NCBI GenBank assembly: GCA_017619295.1
Contig: JAFZSQ010000065.1
Location: 1-44,326 of the forward strand
Source: Lachnospiraceae bacterium
GTDB lineage: Bacteria > Bacillota > Clostridia > Lachnospirales > Lachnospiraceae
DNA length: 44,326 nt
Direction: 5' to 3'
Made by a program: the position numbers and the translations under genes. Each line of letters opens with the position of its first letter. Position 1 is the first letter of the stretch. Below the pieces are notes generated by a model. It was not told where the DNA came from. It made no database searches and was given only the letters and a program-made list of their open reading frames with translations. This document shows positions 1 to 7,098 of the stretch, one piece after another.

Positions 1-1015
1 GAAAGCCCGGTCCAAAGTCATGGTCTGCGGACGCATCATCGTCATACCCTAAGCATTCCGAGCCTTCTCCAACAAGTCCAACGGCAATAAGGTCTTTGTA
101 GAGGGGGAATTTTTCCTCAATCATGGGCTTTCCGAACTCTTCGTAAAAAGCTTTTGAAAGCTCCAAACCCTTTATGGTCTCGAAGGTTTCGCCCTTTACG
201 GCAGCTTCTTTCTTTCGCTGTTCCATGGCTTTCTCCGAAGCCTGGTGAAGGTTTGCAAGAGTTATTTCATAGGCCTGTGAATAGCCCGTGTTCTTCTTTA
301 CTTCTTTAAGGGCTCTCTCATAGTACTCGGCAGATTCCTCAAAATCTCCCGTCAGATACTTGGCTTCAGCCATGGCTGAAAGAGCCGCGCCGTAGTGATA
401 ATCCGGCTCAGGCTTGGAATCGAATATCTTAAAGGCCTCCGTCAGATTGTCCATGGCCTCGCCGTACTCGCCGTTTTTGAGTAGAGACATGGCGAGATTC
501 GTATGGCTAATGGCAACCTTGATATCCTCTCCCGGTTGCGATAATGCGAGAGATAACGCTTTTCGCAGGGTGCCTGATGCGCTCTCAAAATCCCCCATCT
601 CCTGGAACAGGAGGGCAAGATTGTTGTAAAGAGGCGCATAAGAAAAATCCGTGGGCTCCAGATTCTCATCATAAATACGAAGAGTCTCATTGTAGTAGGC
701 CATGGATTCCTGTAAAAGGCCTGCTGCGCGGCAGGCGTTGGCAATATTAAGAAGGCAGGTGGCATAGGAAACCGTGCCGTTAAGCCCCGCCTCTTCAAGG
801 GTTATAAGAAGGTCTCTGCAGGCAGTGATGGACTTGGCGTAGTCGCTGATCTCCCTGTTGAAACCGATTATTTCATTATATAAGGTAATTGCACTTGATG
901 TGTCGCCCTCGGCCTTTGCCTCGGCAAGCTTCTCATCAAGGAAATTGTTTATGGCTTCGAAATCATGTGTTGCCTCAAGGGCATCATATTCGGCAAGAAC
1001 TTTAGCGATATCCAT
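1..1015 (-). CDS. TPR-repeat protein with C-terminal DUF4037 (nucleotidyltransferase-like), partial
   Basis: Reading the minus strand from the ATG at 1015 gives one open frame to the window edge (about 338 residues, C-terminus missing). The start follows AAGGAGG eight bases upstream. Residues about 50-260 are helical TPR-like units, with recurring patterns such as 'ATCLLNIANACRAAG' and 'YNNLALLFQEMGDFESA'. The last visible residues (about 318-338) read 'GEGSECLGYDDDASADHDFG', the opening of DUF4037. That domain has a nucleotidyltransferase-like fold, with GS and D-x-D type motifs. The substrate is unknown. It starts 27 bases after the thiM stop, so the two are probably cotranscribed. The TPR part is clear; the DUF4037 call rests on one motif at the edge. 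Confidence 0.8.
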   Translation of the reverse strand, partial: MDIAKVLAEYDALEATHDFEAINNFLDEKLAEAKAEGDTSSAITLYNEIIGFNREISDYAKSITACRDLLITLEEAGLNGTVSYATCLLNIANACRAAGLLQESMAYYNETLRIYDENLEPTDFSYAPLYNNLALLFQEMGDFESASGTLRKALSLALSQPGEDIKVAISHTNLAMSLLKNGEYGEAMDNLTEAFKIFDSKPEPDYHYGAALSAMAEAKYLTGDFEESAEYYERALKEVKKNTGYSQAYEITLANLHQASEKAMEQRKKEAAVKGETFETIKGLELSKAFYEEFGKPMIEEKFPLYKDLIAVGLVGEGSECLGYDDDASADHDFGPGF

Positions 1016-1042
1016 ACTGCAATCCTCCTTGGTATGATTATA

Positions 1043-1771
1043 CTAGGTCTGGCCGATGGTGTCCATGAAGGCTATAGAGAAGCTTCCGATGCCTTTGGAT
1101 TCCTTCGCGGCGATTCGACCGGCGAAGTTGAAAAGGTCCACGCCCTTTCTTAATCCCTCCCAGCGGTCCTCAAAGGATGCGATAACTGTTGCAAGGAAGG
1201 CTGCCTGCAGGCATCCGCCTCCGGATAATCTGGTAAAAATCCTGCCTCCACCGGGCCTCTCAACCACCTGATCTTTCCACACAAGGCGGTCTGTCTTACC
1301 TCCGAGCAGAATCATGGCTCCGGTTCTTTTGGAAAGAGCCATAAGTTCCTCATCCGTCAGGGAAATTCTTGATGTTTCGGCGCCGTTATAAACCACGCGT
1401 CTGTTACACAAGGAGCCGATTTCTCCTACATTTCCTCTTATGCAGGTGATTCCACCGATTAACAATAGCTCGTTTACAAGGTTACGTCTAAAGCCCGATG
1501 CTCCAACCCCAACAGGGTCCAAAACCACCGGGATTCCTCTCTGGCTTGCAAGCCTTACTGCGCGCTTCATGAGCTCTGCTTTCTCTACAGTAGGCATTCC
1601 TATATCAATGTAGAGTCCGTCTGCAAGATTTAAGATTTCATCGATTTCTTCTGATGTTTCGGAGCAAATGACACATCCCCCTGCAGCCAGGATGATGTTC
1701 GTGCATATTTCTCTCGAGACATCGTTTGTGATCATGTAGATCAATGGGTGTTTGTTTCTGATACGGTTCAT
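1043..1771 (-). CDS. thiM: Hydroxyethylthiazole kinase
   Basis: 242 residues. ThiM phosphorylates 4-methyl-5-(2-hydroxyethyl)thiazole with ATP, salvaging the thiazole half of thiamine in the cytoplasm. Seen in sequence: the N-terminal 'PLIYMITNDVSREICTNIIL' pattern, 'VVLDPVGVGASGFR' and 'IRGNVGEI', all typical of the ribokinase-fold ThiM family, and a C-terminal 'LSGGGC' near the usual catalytic Gly-Thr-Gly-Cys loop (Thr appears as Gly). The length is slightly below the usual 260-270. RBS AAAGGGGAG lies just before the start. No thiD or thiE is adjacent, and no TPP riboswitch is visible in the leader. A hairpin with a T-run lies between its likely promoter and start. Confidence 0.9.
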   Translation of the reverse strand: MNRIRNKHPLIYMITNDVSREICTNIILAAGGCVICSETSEEIDEILNLADGLYIDIGMPTVEKAELMKRAVRLASQRGIPVVLDPVGVGASGFRRNLVNELLLIGGITCIRGNVGEIGSLCNRRVVYNGAETSRISLTDEELMALSKRTGAMILLGGKTDRLVWKDQVVERPGGGRIFTRLSGGGCLQAAFLATVIASFEDRWEGLRKGVDLFNFAGRIAAKESKGIGSFSIAFMDTIGQT

Positions 1772-1797
1772 GTGCTCCCCTTTTGTGGCAGAAAAAA

Positions 1798-1826
1798 GGG
1801 ACGTTCAATCTCGGATTGAGCGTCCC
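1798..1826 (-). terminator. Intrinsic terminator hairpin before thiM
   Basis: On the minus strand a 13-bp stem (GGGACGCTCAATC/GATTGAACGTCCC, one G-T wobble, 3-nt loop) is followed at once by TTTTTTC. It lies downstream of the GH13 gene and 26 bases upstream of thiM. It may simply end the GH13 transcript. Because a promoter lies above it, it may also act as an attenuator in the thiM leader. Confidence 0.75.
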
Positions 1827-1860
1827 ATTAATTACATAATCTCCTGCCCCACCAAATTTT

Positions 1861-1889
1861 ATTATGCGCAAAATGTGGGAAAAGTGCAA
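1861..1889 (-). promoter_or_regulatory. Predicted sigma-A promoter for thiM
   Basis: Minus strand: -35-like TTGCAC (1884-1889), 17-bp spacer, -10 CATAAT (1861-1866). The predicted start is near 1853, so the thiM leader would include the terminator-type hairpin at 1798-1826. Based on consensus only. Confidence 0.5.
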
Positions 1890-1901
1890 GAAATTTTTAC
1901 T

Positions 1902-3611
1902 TTATTTTGTGTTTTTTATTACGGCATATCCATTGGCGGCGAGTTTTGTGCCTTCAAGGCCCTTGCTTAAAATAACCTGTCCTTCGGGATTCGGGATATT
2001 TACGTTTTTACCTGTGTTAATAAATACCTTAAAGCTGTCGTTTCCGAAGTTTCTCTCGAAACCGTACAAGCCGTCTTCGTGGGCAACGGTTCTGAAGTTT
2101 CCGTGGCCGAAAGCTTTGTTCTCGTTTCTTAATGCCAGGAACTTTTTATAGATTTCAAAGAGAGGATGCTTGTCCTCAAAAATCATTGGACGTCTGTACT
2201 CAGGCTCCTTCACGCCAGTGAGGCCCTGCTCGTCTCCGTAGAAAATGCTTGGCATTCCGGGGAAGGTGAGTAAAAGAAGCACCGAAAGCTCCATCTTATC
2301 AAGGTTCTCATCACAAACCGAGTAAAATCTGCTGACATCATGGCTGTCAAGAAGGTTGAGCTGTGAGTAGGCTGCCTGTCTGGGATAGCGAAGAAGCATG
2401 TTCTCGATTCTTGCCGCAAATTCCGCAGTATCAATGGATTCGTCAGCGATATATTGCATTAAATAACGCCTGAAATCATAATTCATGGCGCCTTCCATCA
2501 TGTGGCCGTTTACGTAGTGGGAAGCGTTTTCCCAGATTTCTCCGAGAACAATTGCGTCCTTTTTCACAGACTTAACCGCATCACGGAATGCTCGTAAAAA
2601 CGCATCATCCACTTCGTTGGCAACGTCAAGTCTCCAGCCGTCCACATCGAATTCCTTTATCCAGTGCATGCCAACCTTGCAGAAATAATCCTTTAAGAAG
2701 GGATTGGCTGTGTTGGTTTTGGGCATGTGGGCTACATATGCAAAGCATGTATACTTGGGTAATTCGTGGTGCCCGGGGAATTTAGGATTGTCACTTCCAA
2801 GTTCGTAGTAGCAGTCGAAATACTGAGAAGCTTTTCCTTTTTCCAAAACATCCTTAAAGAATTCGTGGTCGCTTGAGGTGTGATTGAAAACTCCGTCAAT
2901 TAAGACCTTCATGCCCATGGAATGAGCCTTCTCAACCATCTCCTTAAAATCCGCGTCCGTGCCTCTGCAGGGATCCACGTGGAAATAGTCGATAAGGTCA
3001 TATTTATGATAGCTGGTGGCCACGAAGAAGGGGTTCAAATAAACCACGTTAAAGCCCAGATTCTTCATGTAATCCAGGTTTTCGGTAATGCCTTTGATGG
3101 TTCCGCCGAGATTTGAGCGGCAGGTGATGCCGTTATATTTTGTCTCGGAAGGCTGTCCTGAAATGTGGCGCTTTCCATCCGCAAAGCTGTCGGGGAAAAT
3201 ATTGTAGACAACGGCGTCCTTAACCCACTCCGGAACCTCCATGCGATCAACTCTTAAGTTGAAGGCAAACTGGAAGTAGTCGGGGCGCTCCGCATCCCAG
3301 TCCTCTGAGAAGCAGTCGCCGTAATAGTAGGCGGTCTCGGCTCCGTCGTTTAGTTCAAAATAATATGCGATTCTCTCGAAGTCGGACTTTAAGGTAATCT
3401 CCCACCAATCATAATATTTGTTGGAAAAAATCCGCTCCATCTGTCTTATGTCAAAGGTGAATTTCGGCGTCATTGTAGCTCTGTCGGCGAATCCGAACTT
3501 CACACTCTTAAGGTCATCCTTTGCGGTACGAAGGCGAAAAGCGTACTCTTTCTCGCTGATTGCAAAGGCATATTCACTTAAAGGTCTATGGAAAATCGCA
3601 GCTTTATTCAT
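1902..3611 (-). CDS. GH13 alpha-glucan hydrolase (neopullulanase/cyclomaltodextrinase-like)
   Basis: 569 residues with no signal peptide, so probably cytoplasmic. It likely hydrolyses imported maltodextrins, cyclodextrins or pullulan fragments. The N-terminal ~120 residues look like the beta-sandwich domain common in this group (CBM34-like). The (beta/alpha)8 barrel follows with the GH13 signatures: 'DGVFNH', 'DGWRLDVANE' (nucleophile Asp near 329), 'LGEIWE' (acid/base Glu near 357) and 'LLDSHD' (Asp near 424). A short beta domain closes the protein. The start has GAAAGGA upstream. Single gene with its own promoter flanked by two LacI-type operators, implying sugar or catabolite control. Exact substrate specificity cannot be read from sequence. 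Confidence 0.88.
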   Translation of the reverse strand: MNKAAIFHRPLSEYAFAISEKEYAFRLRTAKDDLKSVKFGFADRATMTPKFTFDIRQMERIFSNKYYDWWEITLKSDFERIAYYFELNDGAETAYYYGDCFSEDWDAERPDYFQFAFNLRVDRMEVPEWVKDAVVYNIFPDSFADGKRHISGQPSETKYNGITCRSNLGGTIKGITENLDYMKNLGFNVVYLNPFFVATSYHKYDLIDYFHVDPCRGTDADFKEMVEKAHSMGMKVLIDGVFNHTSSDHEFFKDVLEKGKASQYFDCYYELGSDNPKFPGHHELPKYTCFAYVAHMPKTNTANPFLKDYFCKVGMHWIKEFDVDGWRLDVANEVDDAFLRAFRDAVKSVKKDAIVLGEIWENASHYVNGHMMEGAMNYDFRRYLMQYIADESIDTAEFAARIENMLLRYPRQAAYSQLNLLDSHDVSRFYSVCDENLDKMELSVLLLLTFPGMPSIFYGDEQGLTGVKEPEYRRPMIFEDKHPLFEIYKKFLALRNENKAFGHGNFRTVAHEDGLYGFERNFGNDSFKVFINTGKNVNIPNPEGQVILSKGLEGTKLAANGYAVIKNTK

Positions 3612-3630
3612 GGTTTTATATCCTTTCGCG

Positions 3631-3642
3631 TAAAACGTTTTC
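3631..3642. promoter_or_regulatory. LacI-family operator, promoter-proximal copy
   Basis: Contains AAAACGTTTT (3632-3641), a perfect palindrome with the central CG typical of LacI/CcpA/MalR-type operators. It lies just downstream of the GH13 -10 box, about 20 bases before the start codon, where binding would block transcription. Confidence 0.6.
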
Positions 3643-3656
3643 TTGCCCTTAATTCG

Positions 3657-3685
3657 ATTAAAACATTGGATTTTATAAATGTCAA
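3657..3685 (-). promoter_or_regulatory. Predicted promoter of the GH13 gene
   Basis: Minus strand: consensus -35 TTGACA (3680-3685), 17-bp spacer, -10 TTTAAT (3657-3662). It lies between the two AAAACGTTTT operators. Confidence 0.7.
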
Positions 3686-3695
3686 TGATTTTTGC

Positions 3696-3707
3696 GAAAA
3701 CGTTTTC
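3696..3707. promoter_or_regulatory. LacI-family operator, distal copy
   Basis: GAAAACGTTTTC is a perfect 12-bp palindrome lying just upstream of the GH13 -35 box. It shares the AAAACGTTTT core with the copy centred 65 bp away. It also lies about 15 bp upstream of the gpsA -35, so it could touch both divergent promoters. Confidence 0.6.
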
Positions 3708-3721
3708 CTTTTCTTTCGTGG

Positions 3722-3749
3722 TTGCAGTTACTACTAGATGTGGTATTAT
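3722..3749 (+). promoter_or_regulatory. Predicted promoter of gpsA
   Basis: TTGCAG (3722-3727), 16-bp spacer, TATTAT (3744-3749) preceded by TGG, giving an extended -10. It is 54 bases before the gpsA start and divergent from the GH13 promoter. Confidence 0.6.
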
Positions 3750-3802
3750 GTTTAGTGTGCTTAAAATCTGCTTTAGCGGGTTTAAAAGCGAAAGGAAATT
3801 AT

Positions 3803-4765
3803 ATGAAGAAAGTATTTGTTGTGGGATGCGGACGATGGGGAACTTTCATCGCCTGGTATCTTGATAAAATCGGACATGACGTAAAACTCTACGGCCGTGA
3901 AAGCTCAGAAAACATGAAGGAGCTTATGAGCAAACGTCGCAATAAATATATGGAAATTCCTGAGAGTTTGGCTCTCACCACTTCCATAGAAGGTGCAAAG
4001 GATGCGGACTACATTATTATTTCAGTAGGTTCCCAGTCTCTTGCGGCTGTGGTTAAACAGCTTGATGAAACCGGTATTAAAGATAAGATTGTAGTGCTTT
4101 GCATGAAGGGAATTGAGATTGATACAGGCAGACGCCTTTCCCAGATTGCTTCAGGCGGCCTCGACGTTAGCAATGAAGTTGCCGTTTGGCTTGGACCCGG
4201 CCATGTGCAGGAATTCTACCGAGGAGTTCCCAACTGCATGGTTATCGATTCCACCAACGAAAATGTAAAAGATGAGATAATAAAGGCTTTTTCCAGCGAT
4301 TTAATTCGCTTCTATTACGGAACTGACCTTATCGGAAACGAGATCGGTGCCGCTGCCAAAAACGTGGTGGGTATCGCAGCCGGAATCCTTGAAGGCCTTG
4401 ATCTTGCATCCCTTAAGGGTGCTTTGATGGCAAGATGTACCAGAGAGATTTCAAGACTTATTGTTGCCATGGGCGGCAAGGAAAGCACAGTTTACGGCTT
4501 ATGCCACTTAGGCGACTACGAAGCCACACTCTTCTCACCTCACAGCCACAACTTAACCTTCGGTAAATGCGTGGTTACAGGAGAACCCTACACAGACCTG
4601 GCTGAGGGCTATTACACAGTGCTGGCATTAAGAAAACTCGCCAAATCCTACGGCGTTGAGCTTCCGATTTGCGAGTCCGTTTATCAGGTTCTTTATGAGG
4701 ATAAAAATGCCAAGGAAATGATAAATGAGATGTTTGAGAGAAGTCTCAAGACAGAATTTGCATAA
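3803..4765 (+). CDS. gpsA: NAD(P)-dependent glycerol-3-phosphate dehydrogenase
   Basis: 320 residues. It reduces dihydroxyacetone phosphate to sn-glycerol 3-phosphate for phospholipid synthesis. I chose the ATG at 3803 because AAAGGAA precedes it and the protein then opens directly with the Rossmann motif 'VFVVGCGRWGTF'. A longer in-frame start at 3692 would overlap the promoter. Also present is 'NEIGAAAKNVVGIAAG', which carries the catalytic lysine. The usual GPSFA and LADL motifs are divergent ('LGPGHVQEF', 'LCHLGDYEATLFS'), pointing to a diverged clostridial subgroup. The gene is monocistronic, with its own promoter and a strong terminator. Confidence 0.88.
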   Translation: MKKVFVVGCGRWGTFIAWYLDKIGHDVKLYGRESSENMKELMSKRRNKYMEIPESLALTTSIEGAKDADYIIISVGSQSLAAVVKQLDETGIKDKIVVLCMKGIEIDTGRRLSQIASGGLDVSNEVAVWLGPGHVQEFYRGVPNCMVIDSTNENVKDEIIKAFSSDLIRFYYGTDLIGNEIGAAAKNVVGIAAGILEGLDLASLKGALMARCTREISRLIVAMGGKESTVYGLCHLGDYEATLFSPHSHNLTFGKCVVTGEPYTDLAEGYYTVLALRKLAKSYGVELPICESVYQVLYEDKNAKEMINEMFERSLKTEFA

Positions 4766-4800
4766 AATGCTGTGTATTTGAATTTAATAACAAATGTTAT

Positions 4801-4836
4801 CGGCGTGTTAAATCTAAATTTAACACGCCGTTTTCC
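4801..4836 (+). terminator. Rho-independent terminator of gpsA
   Basis: Perfect 13-bp stem (CGGCGTGTTAAAT/ATTTAACACGCCG) with a CTAA loop at 4801-4830, followed by TTTTCCTTTATTTT. It lies between the convergent gpsA and pgeF genes. Confidence 0.9.
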
Positions 4837-4837
4837 T

Positions 4838-5590
4838 TTATTTTACGAGGATTATGCCCGTCAGCATGCTCTGACGAATCGGGTTGTCTCTTCTCCAGGA
4901 GCAAAGGTTGTCACTCTCCTTGGTGCAGGGACAGGAATCGAAGAAGTTTTCCTCCTTCACTCCGGCCCGCATAACTGCGGCCTTTATGGCCCTCGATAAA
5001 TCAAGATTTAATTTTCCGTCAGCCTTTCTTGTAAGGAATTTCTCTCTTTCTGCCTCTTCAAACAGTTCTCCAAAGTCTTCCCTTAATTCTTCACCAACTT
5101 CGTAACAATTGCCGCAAATATGGGGCCCCAAAGCCACCATCAGGTTCTCGGGTTTGCTTCCGTACTCTTCTCCCATAAGCTTTATGGCCTTAACGGCAAT
5201 CTGTTTGGCGGTTCCTCTCCATCCTGAGTGAACCATTCCTATGGCAGGAGTCACCGGATCCAGAATATATACGGGCACGCAGTCCGCCTCCACGGTACAA
5301 AGCATCAATCCCTTCTGGTTTGTAATCATTCCATCACAATCTTCCGTCTCGTTTGGCCTTGTAACCATCTCTCCGGCATGTTTTTTCGTGACAATCTTAA
5401 CTCTGTCAGTATGGGACTGATACACTCTCGTAAGGTCTTCGGGCTTAATATCGCCCCCAAACTCCTTCGTAAGCCACTTGAAGTTCTCCGGGCCATTCTC
5501 CCCGTCAAACCTCCAAACCGCCCTGTCTTTTGTTGTATATACTGTTCGAACCAGTCCTGTCCGGTCCAGCTCCGGAATTGAAAATATCAT
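4838..5590 (-). CDS. pgeF: Purine nucleoside phosphorylase / peptidoglycan editing factor, YfiH (LACC1) family
   Basis: 250 residues. Family members are zinc-dependent enzymes acting on purine nucleosides, and in Escherichia coli YfiH affects the fidelity of peptidoglycan precursors. The metal-binding set is visible: 'QSH' near residue 60, 'EADCVPV' with the conserved Cys, and 'GMVHSGWRGT' with the conserved His. 'ALGPHICGNCYEVG' and 'NLCSWRRD' are also family signatures. Length is normal. It stands alone, convergent with gpsA, with a GGGGACAGTCCCC repeat just upstream of its start. Confidence 0.88.
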   Translation of the reverse strand: MIFSIPELDRTGLVRTVYTTKDRAVWRFDGENGPENFKWLTKEFGGDIKPEDLTRVYQSHTDRVKIVTKKHAGEMVTRPNETEDCDGMITNQKGLMLCTVEADCVPVYILDPVTPAIGMVHSGWRGTAKQIAVKAIKLMGEEYGSKPENLMVALGPHICGNCYEVGEELREDFGELFEEAEREKFLTRKADGKLNLDLSRAIKAAVMRAGVKEENFFDSCPCTKESDNLCSWRRDNPIRQSMLTGIILVK

Positions 5591-5605
5591 CTCTTGCTCC
5601 TTTTG

Positions 5606-5634
5606 GTGCAGTTGGGGACAGTCCCCAATTGCAC
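5606..5634. repeat. GGGGACAGTCCCC palindromic repeat, single unit
   Basis: 29-bp palindrome: GTGCA arm, TTGGGGACAGTCCCCAA core, TGCAC arm. It lies 15 bases upstream of the pgeF start codon. Related units are at 27355, 33752, 42667 and 44294. Confidence 0.85.
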
Positions 5635-5648
5635 ATCTCTGTATTCGA

Positions 5649-5787
5649 ATCCGAGGCTTGATATTTTGCTAAGGCAGACTTTATCGAGCCGTCGGTACTT
5701 AGGTGCTGTATTTTAGCACCCTATGTACCGCTACGTGCGAGATATAAGTGCAAACGTGTCTGTCGTGCAAAATATCAAGCCTCGGAT
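5649..5787. repeat. 139-bp MITE-like element with perfect 21-bp terminal inverted repeats
   Basis: The ends 5649-5669 and 5767-5787 are exact reverse complements over 21 bp (ATCCGAGGCTTG... and ...CAAGCCTCGGAT). Inside is a second hairpin: CGGTAC (5693-5698) pairs with GTACCG (5725-5730), and GGTGCT (5702-5707) pairs with AGCACC (5715-5720). It fills the gap between the convergent-side end of the MFS gene and the pgeF upstream repeat. It has no coding capacity. It could be a non-autonomous mobile element or a structured RNA. Confidence 0.65.
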
Positions 5788-5793
5788 GAAAAA

Positions 5794-7098
5794 TTATCGT
5801 GAATTCTTGCGGATAATGGTGATGGGAATCACGGAGATGAGGGCCACAATGGCTGCTGCCATGAAGAGGCTGTAGGGGGGAACGAAGTCACTTCCGTTAA
5901 TGCCCATGGCGTCAAGTCCGAGAATAAGGGAAATAATGGGTCCGATAATCATGGGAATGAGAACTGTGAAGCACATTCTAACGCCCTGGAAACGGCCCTG
6001 GCTTCCCTCCGGAATCAAATCCTGGAAGTTTGCATTGAAGGCGCCGATTAAGGACAAAATACCGCCCATCATAACGATACCGCCGATAAAGAGCACTGCG
6101 GTCCTTGCGCCACCCTCAAGGAACTGAAGACTGAAGAAGGAAAGGATTCCCACAACAGTCATGGCAAGCATGGGATAATAGAAGTTTTTTCTACCGTGCT
6201 TATCAAACATGAAGCCGAGGATTCCCGTAACCACAGCGGAACCAACGATAATAACCGCCATGGGGATTACAAATCCGTCTCCAAGGCCCAGTGTAACAAT
6301 CAGGAAATTGATTAAGTATGAGAAAAACGTCTGCTGCGCAATACCGATAAGACATGCAGCAAGAAGCGTAATATACAATAATTTGTTGTTCTTTATGGTC
6401 TCAGCTCTGAAGCCATAGAAGGTATCCTTCACTGTTCCGGAAGTATCCTTTGAGGTTAAGGCCTTTGAATCATTAAGGGTAAATAGGGCCAAAACGCCTG
6501 CAATCAAAGGAATAAGTCCTATTACGATAAAGAACTTCGCATTGCTTTCATTTGCGGAGTTATAAAGACTTCCAAGTCCCACAAATACAATAACAACGGC
6601 AATGACAGGCAGAATCGAAAGGATTCCGTTTAATTTACCTCTGTTGGTGTCGTCTGTGTTGTCTGCAACCCATGCGTTGAAGGCCGCATCGTTTGATGTG
6701 GATCCTGCGAAGGTCATAATGCAGTCAAACAAAACAATGAGAACTGCCACCATCATAAGTGACCCTGCCTCTGCTCTCATGGGTAAGAGGGCAAAGAGCA
6801 TGATTGTGATACCCCAGAAGATGTAACCGAAGGCAATGAAGGGTTTTCTCTTGCCCACTCTGTCAGACCATGCACCGGCGAAAATCGTGGTGGCTGTGGC
6901 TGCTATGGCCGAAAGAATAACCATCCATGTGGTAACCCAGTAGGACATGTCGCTTCGACCTGAATTGGCGAAGACGTCCTGAGCGAATGTGGCAAAATAC
7001 ATATTCTCCACAATCCACGCAATCTGTCCTATAAGGCCGAAAAATACGGCTGCAAACCAGATTTTGCCCCCAAGGGGTGTTGCTTTTTTAGTGTCCAT
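5794..7098 (-). CDS. MFS sugar transporter (GPH/SLC45-like)
   Basis: 434 residues with about 12 predicted hydrophobic helices. The conserved loop-2/3 motif reads 'GAWSDRVGKRKPFIAFGYIF', typical of cation-coupled glycoside carriers of the GPH/SLC45 type. It likely imports a disaccharide or glycoside across the cytoplasmic membrane. Its start overlaps the end of the GH2 gene by 11 bases and has GGGAGGA upstream, so the two are translationally coupled. The partner glycosidase suggests the imported substrate is a beta-glycoside. The exact sugar is unknown. Confidence 0.82.
   Translation of the reverse strand: MDTKKATPLGGKIWFAAVFFGLIGQIAWIVENMYFATFAQDVFANSGRSDMSYWVTTWMVILSAIAATATTIFAGAWSDRVGKRKPFIAFGYIFWGITIMLFALLPMRAEAGSLMMVAVLIVLFDCIMTFAGSTSNDAAFNAWVADNTDDTNRGKLNGILSILPVIAVVIVFVGLGSLYNSANESNAKFFIVIGLIPLIAGVLALFTLNDSKALTSKDTSGTVKDTFYGFRAETIKNNKLLYITLLAACLIGIAQQTFFSYLINFLIVTLGLGDGFVIPMAVIIVGSAVVTGILGFMFDKHGRKNFYYPMLAMTVVGILSFFSLQFLEGGARTAVLFIGGIVMMGGILSLIGAFNANFQDLIPEGSQGRFQGVRMCFTVLIPMIIGPIISLILGLDAMGINGSDFVPPYSLFMAAAIVALISVIPITIIRKNSR

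Noticed and set aside
442..798. Minus-strand frame opening at 798
   Set aside because: It lies in a different frame of the TPR-DUF4037 gene and encodes nothing recognisable.
1771..1901. Possible TPP riboswitch before thiM
   Set aside because: No CTGAGA or ACCCG-type conserved segments were found; the leader is only about 80 bases and holds a simple hairpin.
3692..3802. N-terminal extension of gpsA beginning at 3692 (hydrophobic, TM-like)
   Set aside because: It would cover the gpsA promoter, and the ATG at 3803 has a proper ribosome site and starts right at the Rossmann motif.
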